A stretch of DNA of 64,000 nt from DAIDKA01 sp049792815 (GTDB lineage Bacteria; Pseudomonadota; Gammaproteobacteria; Steroidobacterales; Steroidobacteraceae): positions 118,764 to 182,763 of the forward strand of contig JBARBG010000025.1 in NCBI GenBank assembly GCA_049792815.1. Direction: 5' to 3'. A model generated the notes under the pieces. That model did not search any database. It was not told the origin of the DNA and saw only the letters and a list, made by a program, of their open reading frames with translations. Of the stretch, positions 34,654 through 43,972 are shown piece after piece (the first letter of the stretch is position 1; each line of letters starts with the position of its first letter). A program made the translations under genes and the position numbers.

Positions 34654-36312
34654 CTACCTGATCAGCGCGGCCGTGTCCGCACCGGCACCGGGCTTCGTCA
34701 ACGCGATTTGAAGAAGAGCCACTGTCGCAGCGCGAGCCGCATCCTCCGGCGATTTGCCGAGGCCTTGTGGCGCCCCCCGTCCAGGGAAGGCCGAGGGAGG
34801 ATGCTGGGCATAGTCGAGGGCGGTCTTGCGATCCTCATCGCGCACGGCCGGGTCGGCACCGCGGTCAAGGAGGTCCTTGACGACCCGGTTCCAGCCCGAT
34901 TCAGCCGCCGCGAACAGCGCCGTCTGACCCTCGTGGTCGCGACCTTTGACATAGGCGACGAGCTCAGCGGTGTGGGTATGGCTGTTGGTGAGCCGGGCGT
35001 TGATGTTGGCCCCGGCCTTCAGGAGAAGGTCGACCGTGTCGATCGCCCGCGCCTGGACGTCACCACCCTCTGGGCCGTTACCGCGGCCAGACCCGCTCAT
35101 GCCGCACGCCGCCATCAGCGGTGTGATCCTGAACACATTCGGCAGGTCCGCCTCGGCGCCGTGCGCGAGCAGCGCCTTGAGCGCCACAGTGTCGTGGCGC
35201 ATCGCGGCCACCATCAGCGGGCCAGTTCCGCCTCGCAGCATGTACTCCTCAAACCGGCCCCGGCCGGCGCCGTTGGGCCGCATACGTGTGAGCTGGTGAT
35301 TGGGATCGACGCCCATGGCGAGCAGCCTGTTGACGACATCGATCGCCGTGGCCTTGTCAGGCGCGCGCTGCACGGGCGCGTCTCTAGCGCCGAAGGCGAG
35401 GCCGCCGAAGGACAGTGCCCGCGGATTGAAGGAATGCATGTCTACCGCGACGTAGAGCGGAGTACGGCCGCTCATGTCCCACGCGCCCGGATCCGCGCCA
35501 TTGTCGAGCAGGAACATTGACATGTCGTAGTTGTGGTTGTCGATGGCATTGATCAGCGGTGTGACGCCGTCCGGATTGGGTTGATTCACGTCGGCGTGCG
35601 CCTTGACGATGGCGACTGCGCAACGGTAGCAGCCCGAGCGGGTCGCGTAGAGCAGCGCGGTCATCCCGCCGGTCTGGCGGAACTGGGCGCGCGGCTCCGA
35701 GGTCATCTGCCGCGGCCAGTCGTCATATTTGGCGCGGACGTTCACGTCCGCGTGGTGCTTGATCAGCAAATCGACGATGTCCGGATGGTTCTGCGCGGCC
35801 GCCCACATGAGCGCCGTCTGGCCGCGGAAGGTTTCCACTGCATTGACCGTCGCGCCGCGGTCAATCAGCAGCTGCGCGATCGGCAACGAGCCGACGTTGG
35901 ACGCCAGCATGAGCGCCGTCTCGCCGTCCTGATTGGCGGAATCCGGATTCGCGCCCGCATCGAGCAGCATGCGGACAAAGTCGACGTCGCCTACCTTGAC
36001 CGCCTCGGCGATCGCGGAGTCGCCGAGGCGATTGATGACGTCGGCCTTCGCGCCTCGTTTCAGCAGCGCACGCACCATCTCGTGGTCGACGTTGTAGACG
36101 GCCCACATCAGCGGCGTCGAGCCGTCGGCTGCGGCGGTATTGACGTCGACGTAAGGCGAGGTAATCGCCGCGAGCACGGCCTCGCGCTGACCGGAGCGGA
36201 TGAGGTCGACCAACGTCTGTGGCGCGGTGTCGGCGTAGGACACCGTCGTCGCGCCGAGCGACAGCAACGCGATGGCGGCGAGGGCCCTGAGCCGGAGACT
36301 ACAATTAGACAA
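34654..36312 (-). CDS. Periplasmic ankyrin-repeat protein (copy B)
   Basis: 552 residues with a Sec signal (about 1-27, cleavage after SYA). About nine ankyrin repeats (pattern DGSTPLMWAVYNVDHEMV) span residues 60-500. One repeat carries a CxxC (RSGCYRCAVAIV, about 200), preceded by a DWPR motif in an inter-repeat insertion; both features recur in copy C. The start overlaps the MBL gene stop by 8 bp. It ends the copy B operon DUF1592-DUF1552-MBL-ankyrin and probably acts as a periplasmic interaction scaffold. Confidence 0.91.
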   Translation of the reverse strand: MSNCSLRLRALAAIALLSLGATTVSYADTAPQTLVDLIRSGQREAVLAAITSPYVDVNTAAADGSTPLMWAVYNVDHEMVRALLKRGAKADVINRLGDSAIAEAVKVGDVDFVRMLLDAGANPDSANQDGETALMLASNVGSLPIAQLLIDRGATVNAVETFRGQTALMWAAAQNHPDIVDLLIKHHADVNVRAKYDDWPRQMTSEPRAQFRQTGGMTALLYATRSGCYRCAVAIVKAHADVNQPNPDGVTPLINAIDNHNYDMSMFLLDNGADPGAWDMSGRTPLYVAVDMHSFNPRALSFGGLAFGARDAPVQRAPDKATAIDVVNRLLAMGVDPNHQLTRMRPNGAGRGRFEEYMLRGGTGPLMVAAMRHDTVALKALLAHGAEADLPNVFRITPLMAACGMSGSGRGNGPEGGDVQARAIDTVDLLLKAGANINARLTNSHTHTAELVAYVKGRDHEGQTALFAAAESGWNRVVKDLLDRGADPAVRDEDRKTALDYAQHPPSAFPGRGAPQGLGKSPEDAARAATVALLQIALTKPGAGADTAALIR

Positions 36313-37282
36313 CGTTGCCTCCGAAATTGGTGTAGTGGGCCCAGAGGCCCTTGCTCACGTCGTAGAGGAAACGGGACGGGTCGTGGAACGTTCGGCCGAG
36401 TCCGTTCATGACTCCCTCTGCGAGCATGTCCTCGGCGCTGCCCCCGTGATCGGTCTGCGTCGTCGTGCGGTCGTATAGAACCCGCATCATGTCGCGCTCG
36501 GCCTGCAGCTGGGCGCGCGTCATGACCGGACCGTAGGCCGGCACGATCCGTGTGCCGTCATTGGAGAGCTTCAACAGCTCGTCCATCGCATCGACCCGCC
36601 CGCCGATCCAGCCGCCCGCGTACCAGTCGAGCGTCGGATCGCGCTGGGGCGAGGCGACACAGCCGGCGGCGAGAACATTCGAGTCCCGGAAGAACACGTA
36701 GATGTCACCGCGCGTGTGGGCTTCCAGCAGGTAGCCGCATTCGATGCTTTCCGCGCCCGCCTTCATCTGCGCATGATCGCGGAAGGTCACGGTGGGGCGC
36801 GCCACCGGCGGTAACGCCTTGACCCAGCGGTTCTGCTCGGGCACGTAGTAGGCCGTCGCGAGCCACTCGCGGGTGATCGCATGTGCATGAATGATTGCGC
36901 CCGCGGCCCCGAACAGCGCGTTGCCGCCCGTCTGGTCCTCGTGGTAGTGCGTATTGACCAGGGTGCTGACACGGGTCCGGCCGAAGCCCGCCTGTATCGA
37001 CCGGGCCATGGCCTGCGAGCCGCTGTCCACCAGCAGCAGCCCACTGCTCGATGTCAGCACGACCACATTGCCGGGGGCACCGGAGACAACCGACAGCCTG
37101 TCGGTCAACTTCTCGGTCGGCAGCACGGTTGCTGGTGGTCCTGCCTGAGGCCGCGTCGGAAGCGCCTGGCAGCCTTCTAGGCCGCTCAGGAGCGGCATGG
37201 TCGCGATCCCTGCAAGCCCGCCTAAAGAGGTCTGGAGGAAGCTTCTGCGGTCCGTCCTCATATTCCTGTTCGGCGCGCTCAT
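36305..37282 (-). CDS. Tat-exported MBL-fold protein with a B1-like, incomplete metal site
   Basis: 325 residues. A twin-arginine leader (DRRSFLQTSLGGLAGIA) is followed by a metallo-beta-lactamase fold. The first metal motif is NTHYHEDQTGGN (His112, His114, Asp116), and EAHTRGD gives His189. The next ligand position is AAGCVAS (Cys208), as in subclass B1 enzymes rather than the Asp of glyoxalase-type MBLs. The last expected ligand is Tyr250 (VPAYGP) where His is usual. Zn1 could be intact while Zn2 is altered. It is found only in copy B, two bases after DUF1552 and overlapping the ankyrin gene. Substrate is unknown; antibiotic hydrolysis is not implied. Confidence 0.88.
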   Translation of the reverse strand: MSAPNRNMRTDRRSFLQTSLGGLAGIATMPLLSGLEGCQALPTRPQAGPPATVLPTEKLTDRLSVVSGAPGNVVVLTSSSGLLLVDSGSQAMARSIQAGFGRTRVSTLVNTHYHEDQTGGNALFGAAGAIIHAHAITREWLATAYYVPEQNRWVKALPPVARPTVTFRDHAQMKAGAESIECGYLLEAHTRGDIYVFFRDSNVLAAGCVASPQRDPTLDWYAGGWIGGRVDAMDELLKLSNDGTRIVPAYGPVMTRAQLQAERDMMRVLYDRTTTQTDHGGSAEDMLAEGVMNGLGRTFHDPSRFLYDVSKGLWAHYTNFGGNVV

Positions 37283-37284
37283 CG

Positions 37285-38646
37285 TCAGACTTCGCTGATG
37301 ACGCCGGTGCTTGCGGCGCTGCCGCTGCCAAAGCTCTTGCGCTCGATTCCGAATTTACTCAGCATCGTCAGATGCAGATTCGCGAGGGGCGTGTGCGCCG
37401 GAAGCGCCACGTTCTTACCCCCGACGTGTGCGCCGTTCGCGCCGCCGACGAGGATCTCCGGCAACGGATAGTTATCGTGCTGATTGCTGTTGCTCATGTT
37501 CGAGCCATAGAGGAACAGCGAGTGATCGAGGATGCTGCCGTCGCCCTCGTTGGAATCGGCCAGCTTCTTCACAAGGTCTGCGAACCGCTCCATGTGGTAG
37601 CGCTCGATCACCTGGAGCTTGCGGATGCGCTCCGGGTCGTTCGAATGGTGGCTAACCGGGTGGAAGGCATCGGGCACACCGACGAAGTTATAGGTCCGAT
37701 TGGTGCCTTCTGAGACCATCACGTACGAGACGACGCGGGTGAGATCGGCCTGATAAGCGAGGGCAATCAGGTCGAACATGAGTCGGACCTGCTTGTCGAA
37801 GTCATCGAGTTCGCCTTGCGGCGCGTTCGGGACATCGATCCCCGTGAGTTTTCTGTCTTCGGCCAGCGCCAGCCGCCGCTCGAGCTCGCTGATGGTGTCC
37901 AGATAGTCCGACATCCTCGCCCGATCGTTCGCGCCGAGGGTCCTGTCGAGCGTCTTCGCATGGTCGGTGACCATGTCGAGGAGGCTCTTGTTCTCTTGCA
38001 ACAAGGCTGCGCGTTCGAGCGCCGTGTCGCCCTCGCCGAGGAGCTCTATGTACACCTTGCGCGGGTTGTACTCCATCGGCAGCGGTGAGTGCGGGCCGGA
38101 GTACGAGGTTGTCGAGGCATAGTAGCAACCCGCGCCGCCGCAGGCCGCCACCTGAATGGTGGTTTCCGAGCAGACCTCGAGCGAAGGCAGCGCCGTCTGC
38201 TGGCCGATGTGCTGGGCGACGATCTGATCGAGCGTGATGGACATGCTGGCACCCTTGGCGTCGGTGTCAGGATGCACGCAGGAGAGCCAGGTCGCCGGGT
38301 TGTAGGTGTGTACGGACCCCAGCGCGGCGAGATTCTCGAGGTTATCGAAGGTTGTGACGTATTTCTTGTAGGGTTCGAGCGATGCCAGCGTCTTGCCGAG
38401 CGTGAAGTCCGCGCCCTTCCCGGTGGAGCTCCAGAAATCGACTTTTTTGCCGAAGGGCGTGTTGTTCATGATCGCCCCGTGCGGAATGTAGAAGAACCCC
38501 GCACGAGTCTTCGGTGCAGCCTCGGTCTTGGCCAGCGCGGTGGCGGCCGGGACCATGGCTTCCAGGAACGGCAGCCCGAGCGCCACGCTGCCGCCGCGCA
38601 GGAACGTGCGGCGGGACAGATACTTCTTGGTCAGAAAGGTAGCCAT
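37285..38646 (-). CDS. Tat-exported DUF1552 protein (copy B)
   Basis: 453 residues with a twin-arginine leader (KKYLSRRTFLRGGSVALGLP). DUF1552 motifs: AGFFYIPHGAIMNN near the start, ELERRLALAEDRK in the helical centre, then LDHSLFLYGSNMSNSNQHD, EILVGGANGAHVGGKN and LHLTMLSKFGIERKSFG. The C-terminal DSTG seen in copies A and C is replaced by a Ser/Gly-rich end. It is more divergent from A and C than they are from each other in the leader region. It starts 6 bp after the DUF1592 stop in the same operon. Confidence 0.93.
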   Translation of the reverse strand: MATFLTKKYLSRRTFLRGGSVALGLPFLEAMVPAATALAKTEAAPKTRAGFFYIPHGAIMNNTPFGKKVDFWSSTGKGADFTLGKTLASLEPYKKYVTTFDNLENLAALGSVHTYNPATWLSCVHPDTDAKGASMSITLDQIVAQHIGQQTALPSLEVCSETTIQVAACGGAGCYYASTTSYSGPHSPLPMEYNPRKVYIELLGEGDTALERAALLQENKSLLDMVTDHAKTLDRTLGANDRARMSDYLDTISELERRLALAEDRKLTGIDVPNAPQGELDDFDKQVRLMFDLIALAYQADLTRVVSYVMVSEGTNRTYNFVGVPDAFHPVSHHSNDPERIRKLQVIERYHMERFADLVKKLADSNEGDGSILDHSLFLYGSNMSNSNQHDNYPLPEILVGGANGAHVGGKNVALPAHTPLANLHLTMLSKFGIERKSFGSGSAASTGVISEV

Positions 38647-38652
38647 CGCCGA

Positions 38653-41142
38653 TTACTCCCGCTGCACCGCAGCGTTGCCGCCACCGATATTGGAGGCCAT
38701 CTTCGTCGGGACAGTCCCCTTCGGGGGCGTGTCAGATCCCTGGCGTTGGAACGCATCACTGTTGACGACGCCGGTGATCAGCGAGGCGAAGGTGTAGTTG
38801 CTCGCTGCGGCAGCACGCACTATCGCGCGGACCTGAGGCATGTCGTAGTACTCGAGCTCCCGATTGAGCGCGTACATCATCAGGCGCTTGGCCACGACCG
38901 TCGGAAACAGGTCCGGCTGCCGCGTGAGAAACTGCCGCAGGTCCGCGGGCGTGCGCAGCACGAGCCCGCTGGTGAGCTGCGTCACCGGATCAATGCGCAC
39001 CTTGGTTTCAGGATCGGCCGTGCGCCACCGCCCTGTCACGTCGAAATTCTCGAGGACGAGCCCCAGCGGATCGATCAGCCCATGGCAGGCGTTGCAGGTG
39101 GGATTGGCGCGATGGGCCTCAAGGCGCTCGCGGACCGTGGTCGGTGGCTGTCCTTCGTGGAAAGACAGATCCATCTTGACGCCAGACGGCGGCGGATGGG
39201 GCGGAGTACCCATGAGCCGGTCGAGTATGTATTCACCGCGCAGCACGGGCGAGGTCCGGTCGGCATAAGACGTTCGCAGCTCGAACGCGCCCTTGCCAAG
39301 CAGGCCCCAGCGATCCGGGTTCTCCAGGGTCACTCTGCGGAATTGTGGCCCGAGCACGCCCGGCATGCCGTATTGCCGCGCGAGCGAATCGTTGACAAAC
39401 GTCCAATCGGCCGTGATCAGGTCGTTGACGTTGTGGTTCTGGAGCAGCACGCTCGCGAGGAACAGGCGTGCTTCCGTCGCGAAGTTGTGGGTCATGTCGG
39501 TGTTGTATGACTTGTCGAGTGGTTCGACTTGATCCAGGGTGCCGAAGTTCAGCCACGAGAACGCGAAGTCGGTGATGAGCGACTGGGCACGCGGATCCTG
39601 CAGCATGCGCGCAACCTGCGCATCCAAGACCTTGGGGTCGTGCAGCTGCCTGTTCGCGGCGAGCGTGAGCAGCTGCTGATCGGGGCCCTGGTTCCAGAGG
39701 AAGAAGGACAGCCGCGAGGCCAGCTCCAGATCGGTCAGCACGAGTGACTGTCCCGGAACGCTCGGGCCCGACAGCGCGCGATACATGAACTCCGGGCTCG
39801 CCAAGGTCGCCGTGATCAATTCGGTCACGCCGGATTCGAAGCCGCCCGGTTGCGAGTGACCGTCATCGTAGAATTTCATAAGCGATGCCACGTCGGCGTC
39901 GGTCGCCGGACGGCGGAAGGCCTCGCTCGCGAGGTGCAGTGCGATCTTCTCGGCGCAGGGGCGCTCCTCGCTCGGCCGCATGGGCTCGCAGATGAAGATC
40001 TTGGCGCGGCTGTGACTCAGGGAAAGGCCGTCGGGCCGATAGGGACCCTTCACGTCGATGCCGTCACGGATGATCGGCATGCCGATGCGGAAAATCCTGC
40101 CGCTACCGGTCAGGTCGTTGCTCTCTGCCCGGGACCGCTCGATGAAGGTGGCGGTGACGGTGTGTGCGCCCTGCGTGATGTGTACCGGAATGTCCGAGAC
40201 CTGCGCGACGAGGGCCGCTCGGCCCTTGGGTCCGTCGCGGTCGGCCAGAGCCAGCTCCTCAGGTCCGCCGATCTCGCGCCGCGCGACCTCTTTGCCGTCA
40301 ACCAGGATGACCAGCGTCGCTGCGGTTTCCATGCCGCTCGGATACAGGCCGGCGTCTAGACTGTCCCCGTCATGAAAGCTGAAGCGGTACAGTCCATCGG
40401 CCGGAAAGACGTGCGTGAAGCGCACGCCGCCGCGGGTGCCGAGCGGGTAGCCGTCCCGGTGCTCATACTCCACGGGGGAGCCCGGTCCGGCTTGCCCGCC
40501 GCCGCCGCCGCCGCCGCCGGAGAAAAAATCCTCCACTTTCGGCAGCGGCTGGCCCACGGCGGTCTCGGCAATGTGGCGCGCCGCTATCAGGTATTGCTGC
40601 ATGAAAGTCGGCGACACGGTGAGCGCACGGGCGATGTTAGAGAACCCGTCGACTTCGATCTCGGTGGGCAGAACCTCCTTGGGATCGACGGTCACTCCGA
40701 GCAGCCCGTTCACCGAGGCTGCGAATTCATCGCGGCTGAGGCGCTCGAGCGGCACATGGCCGACACCGCGGTCGTTTGCCGAATCGTCGAGGGAGGTTTG
40801 CAGATAGTTGAGGGCCGCATCGACTGCTGGCTGGCTCGGCTGCTTCTGCCCTGCGGGGGGCATGAGCCGGCCGGTGAGCTTGGTGACTGCCATCTCCCAG
40901 GTCTGCGGATCGTTGCCGGGCTGGCTCGGATCCAAGGTATCGAAGGCGAAGCCTCCGGCCCAGTCCGTGGTGTTGTGGCACTTGGTGCAGTACTCGTGGG
41001 TCAGACTCTGGAGTGACTTGCCGGTGAACGCAGCGCCCGCCTGGCCATGCGCCAGAGGCGCCGTAAGGGCGAGACACACCACGGGTATGCACGCGCCGAC
41101 CAGTCGGCCCGCAGCCTTACATCGTTCTTCGCCCTTGCCCAT
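38653..41142 (-). CDS. Secreted DUF1592-family diheme cytochrome-like protein (copy B)
   Basis: 829 residues, GAAGGTGA before the ATG, Sec signal about 1-33. Haem site CTKCH at 52-56 in HEYCTKCHNTTDWAGGFAF; DUF1587 (LERLSRDEFAASVNGLL); a Gly-rich loop with nine glycines near 213; a beta region (about 230-370); DUF1595 (ASEAFRRPATDADVASLMKF); DUF1592 (LELASRLSFFLWNQGPDQQL); DUF1588 (RWGLLGKGAFELRTSYADRT); a second haem site CNACH at about 682-686; DUF1585 at the end. It is the first gene of the copy B operon and divergent from copy C across a 360-bp spacer. Confidence 0.94.
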   Translation of the reverse strand: MGKGEERCKAAGRLVGACIPVVCLALTAPLAHGQAGAAFTGKSLQSLTHEYCTKCHNTTDWAGGFAFDTLDPSQPGNDPQTWEMAVTKLTGRLMPPAGQKQPSQPAVDAALNYLQTSLDDSANDRGVGHVPLERLSRDEFAASVNGLLGVTVDPKEVLPTEIEVDGFSNIARALTVSPTFMQQYLIAARHIAETAVGQPLPKVEDFFSGGGGGGGGQAGPGSPVEYEHRDGYPLGTRGGVRFTHVFPADGLYRFSFHDGDSLDAGLYPSGMETAATLVILVDGKEVARREIGGPEELALADRDGPKGRAALVAQVSDIPVHITQGAHTVTATFIERSRAESNDLTGSGRIFRIGMPIIRDGIDVKGPYRPDGLSLSHSRAKIFICEPMRPSEERPCAEKIALHLASEAFRRPATDADVASLMKFYDDGHSQPGGFESGVTELITATLASPEFMYRALSGPSVPGQSLVLTDLELASRLSFFLWNQGPDQQLLTLAANRQLHDPKVLDAQVARMLQDPRAQSLITDFAFSWLNFGTLDQVEPLDKSYNTDMTHNFATEARLFLASVLLQNHNVNDLITADWTFVNDSLARQYGMPGVLGPQFRRVTLENPDRWGLLGKGAFELRTSYADRTSPVLRGEYILDRLMGTPPHPPPSGVKMDLSFHEGQPPTTVRERLEAHRANPTCNACHGLIDPLGLVLENFDVTGRWRTADPETKVRIDPVTQLTSGLVLRTPADLRQFLTRQPDLFPTVVAKRLMMYALNRELEYYDMPQVRAIVRAAAASNYTFASLITGVVNSDAFQRQGSDTPPKGTVPTKMASNIGGGNAAVQRE

Positions 41143-41502
41143 TCACCTTCACCAGCGTGCTCCTCGACTGCTCATTGTGCTGCTGTTAGATGTGATTTGG
41201 CCAACATGATGCATTGACGGAGGGGAACGGAACTGATCGGACGTCGCTCTCCTTGCGCCTCTGCCTTGCCAACGCCGTCTGGGCCACATCCTGCCGCGCC
41301 GAATGCGCCAAGCCGCCGCTAGTGCTTGCCGCTGGCTCTGCCATGGATGGTCGGGCATCTGCTCACTACCACTGATCGCTGTTTCAGCGCACTTTATGAC
41401 GTTCCTCCGACAGTCGGTGACCATTGGAGGCCTTGAACGAGACAGCCGCGGTATTCTGTGGGCGTGGCTGCGGTGCTGAAAGTCATTCGCGAGGCGAGAC
41501 TG
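41143..41502. other. Divergent promoter region between copies B and C
   Basis: 360 bp without a gene, between the two head-to-head DUF1592 starts. It must contain both operon promoters. I found no convincing -35/-10 pair or shared palindrome; TTGAAC at 41433-41438 is a weak -35 candidate for the plus strand. A common regulator acting on both operons would bind here. Confidence 0.5.
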
Positions 41503-43962
41503 ATGCGCACTCGATACCTGGGCTGGCTGCTGCTCGCGTTCGTGTTCCCCTTTCCCGCCCTGCGCGCCGAGGGGTCAAACGGCGCCATCGACGCCGCGCA
41601 GGCTAAGCAGTACTGGGGTCTGCTGAACCAGTACTGCAGCAAGTGCCATAACACGGACGACTGGGCAGGCGGCGTCGCCTTCGGGACCATGACCCCGCAG
41701 GATATTCCCAACGACGCGAAGGTCTGGGAGAAAGCCATTCAGAAGCTCAGCGGCCGCCTCATGCCGCCGCCCGGGAATAAGCAGCCGCCGCAGACTTCCC
41801 TCGATGCGTTCGTCCATTGGATGCAGCACAGCATCGATCGCGGCGCGCAGGCGCATCCCGCCTACACCGGATGGGTGGGCCTGCATCGGCTCAACCGCAA
41901 GGAGTACCAAAATGCGGTCTGGGATCTGCTGCGGGTGAAAATCGACGCCGCGCGGCTTCTGCCGAAGGACGATCAGGCGGGAGGCTTCGACAATATCGCT
42001 GACGTGCTCCAAGTCTCCTCCACCTTCCTCAACCAGTATCTCGAGTCGGCGCGGGAGGCCGCAAGCGATGCGGTGGGTGATGCTCACGCGACGCCCATCA
42101 TGACCCAGTACACCGCGGGTCCGGAAAACGGCGACCAACTGTATCGGGGGCCGGGGATGCCGCTCGGGTCGCGTGGCGGATTTCAGGTGACGCATGACTT
42201 TCCGTCCGACGGAAAGTACCAGCTCGATATCGGCAACCTCGCGGTCGCGCTGTGGCTGTTCAACCTCGAATTCAAGAACCACATCGTCGCCGCTCTCGAC
42301 GGCAAGCCCTTCTGGCAGGGCGATGTCGGCGGCGATGCGCAGACCAAGGCCATCGACCAGCAGCAGGACCGCGCCGTCGATGCCATCAACCAGACGCTGA
42401 AGCACATCGATTTCCATGCGACGGCGGGGCCGCACGTCGTCAGTGTCACCTTCGTGCACCGCGACTTCGCCGAGTCGGAGGGCAGGCTGCAGCCGCTCAG
42501 CGCGGGAGATGCGCAGGGCGAGGTACTCAGGCTGCGCTCCTTCTCCATCAAGGGACCCCTGGAAGTCACGGGCATGAGCTGGACCCCGAGCCGCCGCAAG
42601 ATCTTTACCTGCATGCCGCAAACCCCGCGGGATGACCAGCCATGCGCCAGGCAGATCATCACGACACTCGCGGGCGAAGCCTATCGACGTCCTGTGACAT
42701 CCGAGGATGTGGATCCCTTGATGGCGATCTACACCGCGAGCGCAAAGGACGGCGGTTTTGAGACCGGAGTCGGTGATGCGATCACGGCCATCCTCGCCAG
42801 CCCGTTCTTCCTCTACCGAACCGAGCCGACGCCGGCCGGCGTGGAGCCGGGGCAAACCTATCCCATCAGCGACCTCGAGCTCGCCTCGCGGCTTGCGTTC
42901 TTTCTCTGGAGCAGCGATCCCGACAATGACCTGATCACCCTCGGGGCGCAGAACCGGCTGCATCAACCGACGGTCCTGAAGGCCGAAGTGCTGCGCATGC
43001 TGAAGGATCCGCGCGCGATCACGCTCGCGTCGAACTTCGCGTTCCAGTGGCTCAACGTCGATCGGCTCGCGGAGGTCACGCCAGACCAGAAGGACTTTCC
43101 AGGCGTCGGTGATCCGCGACCGCTCTTTCGCAAGGAGCTCGAGCTCTTCGTGAACAGCGTGTTCAGCGACAACCTCGACGTGGTCGACCTGCTCACGGCG
43201 AATTGGACTTACCTCAATCGGGACCTGGCGCTGCTCTACGGCATCAATGACGTGCGCGGCACGCGTTTCCGGCGTGTCGAGCTCACCAACCCGGTTCGGT
43301 TCGGCCTGCTCGGCAAGGGCGCCTTCCTGATGGGACAGTCGTACCCGACGCGCACCGCACCCGTCCTGCGCGGCAAATGGGTCCTCGACAACATCCTGGA
43401 CGCGCCGCCCGATCCTCCGCCGCCGGGCGTGAAGATGAACTTGCAGTCCGAAGAGGTGGGCGCCAAGGCGCTCACGATGCGCGAGGAGATGGTCATCCAT
43501 CGCCGCGAGCCGAGCTGCTTCGCCTGTCATGGAGTGCTCGATCCCCTCGGTCTGGCGTTTCAGAACTTCGACGCCGTGGGCCGATGGCAAACCATGGACC
43601 GCTATACACACGCGCCCATCGACGCATCGGCGACGCTGCCGGGCGGCTTCAAGGTCGACGGACCGACCGGAGTACGCCAGTTCGTACTGCGCGATCCATC
43701 CCGGTTCGTGACGGCGCTCACCGGGAACCTGATGACCTATGCGCTTGGCCGCACGCTCGACTATCAAGACCAGCCCGAAGTCCGCGCCATCGTTCAGGCC
43801 AGCGCGCAGGATGACCATCGCTTCGCGTCAATCGTCATGGGAATCGTCTCGAGTCCCGAATTTCTGATGAGAACCGCGCCGCCCACGGCGTCCGTCAAGA
43901 CCGCGCAGGTGCTACAGCTGGGTGCAGCCGTGGTGAGTAATCAGCCAAGGCCGGTGCAGTAA
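41503..43962 (+). CDS. Secreted DUF1592-family diheme cytochrome-like protein (copy C)
   Basis: 819 residues from the ATG at 41503 (GAGGCGAG upstream; in-frame codons back to 41458 are not a good signal peptide). Sec signal about 1-22. Haem site CSKCH at 45-49; DUF1587 (LHRLNRKEYQNAVWDLL); beta region with SRGGFQVTHDFPSDGKYQL; DUF1595 (AGEAYRRPVTSEDVDPLMAI); DUF1592 (LELASRLAFFLWSSDPDNDL); DUF1588 (RFGLLGKGAFLMGQSYPTRT); second haem site CFACH at about 671-675; DUF1585 at the end. Ten bases separate it from DUF1552 C. Same domain order as A and B, supporting one conserved role. Confidence 0.94.
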   Translation: MRTRYLGWLLLAFVFPFPALRAEGSNGAIDAAQAKQYWGLLNQYCSKCHNTDDWAGGVAFGTMTPQDIPNDAKVWEKAIQKLSGRLMPPPGNKQPPQTSLDAFVHWMQHSIDRGAQAHPAYTGWVGLHRLNRKEYQNAVWDLLRVKIDAARLLPKDDQAGGFDNIADVLQVSSTFLNQYLESAREAASDAVGDAHATPIMTQYTAGPENGDQLYRGPGMPLGSRGGFQVTHDFPSDGKYQLDIGNLAVALWLFNLEFKNHIVAALDGKPFWQGDVGGDAQTKAIDQQQDRAVDAINQTLKHIDFHATAGPHVVSVTFVHRDFAESEGRLQPLSAGDAQGEVLRLRSFSIKGPLEVTGMSWTPSRRKIFTCMPQTPRDDQPCARQIITTLAGEAYRRPVTSEDVDPLMAIYTASAKDGGFETGVGDAITAILASPFFLYRTEPTPAGVEPGQTYPISDLELASRLAFFLWSSDPDNDLITLGAQNRLHQPTVLKAEVLRMLKDPRAITLASNFAFQWLNVDRLAEVTPDQKDFPGVGDPRPLFRKELELFVNSVFSDNLDVVDLLTANWTYLNRDLALLYGINDVRGTRFRRVELTNPVRFGLLGKGAFLMGQSYPTRTAPVLRGKWVLDNILDAPPDPPPPGVKMNLQSEEVGAKALTMREEMVIHRREPSCFACHGVLDPLGLAFQNFDAVGRWQTMDRYTHAPIDASATLPGGFKVDGPTGVRQFVLRDPSRFVTALTGNLMTYALGRTLDYQDQPEVRAIVQASAQDDHRFASIVMGIVSSPEFLMRTAPPTASVKTAQVLQLGAAVVSNQPRPVQ

Positions 43963-43972
43963 GGCGGGCACA

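Noticed and set aside
36305..37282. Calling the MBL-fold protein a beta-lactamase
   Set aside because: The ligand pattern is B1-like but one ligand is replaced and the context is a DUF1592 operon; the fold alone does not show antibiotic hydrolysis.
41575..43818. 747-codon open frame antisense to DUF1592 copy C
   Set aside because: The plus-strand product has clear domains; long antisense frames are common in GC-rich genes and this one has no recognisable motif.
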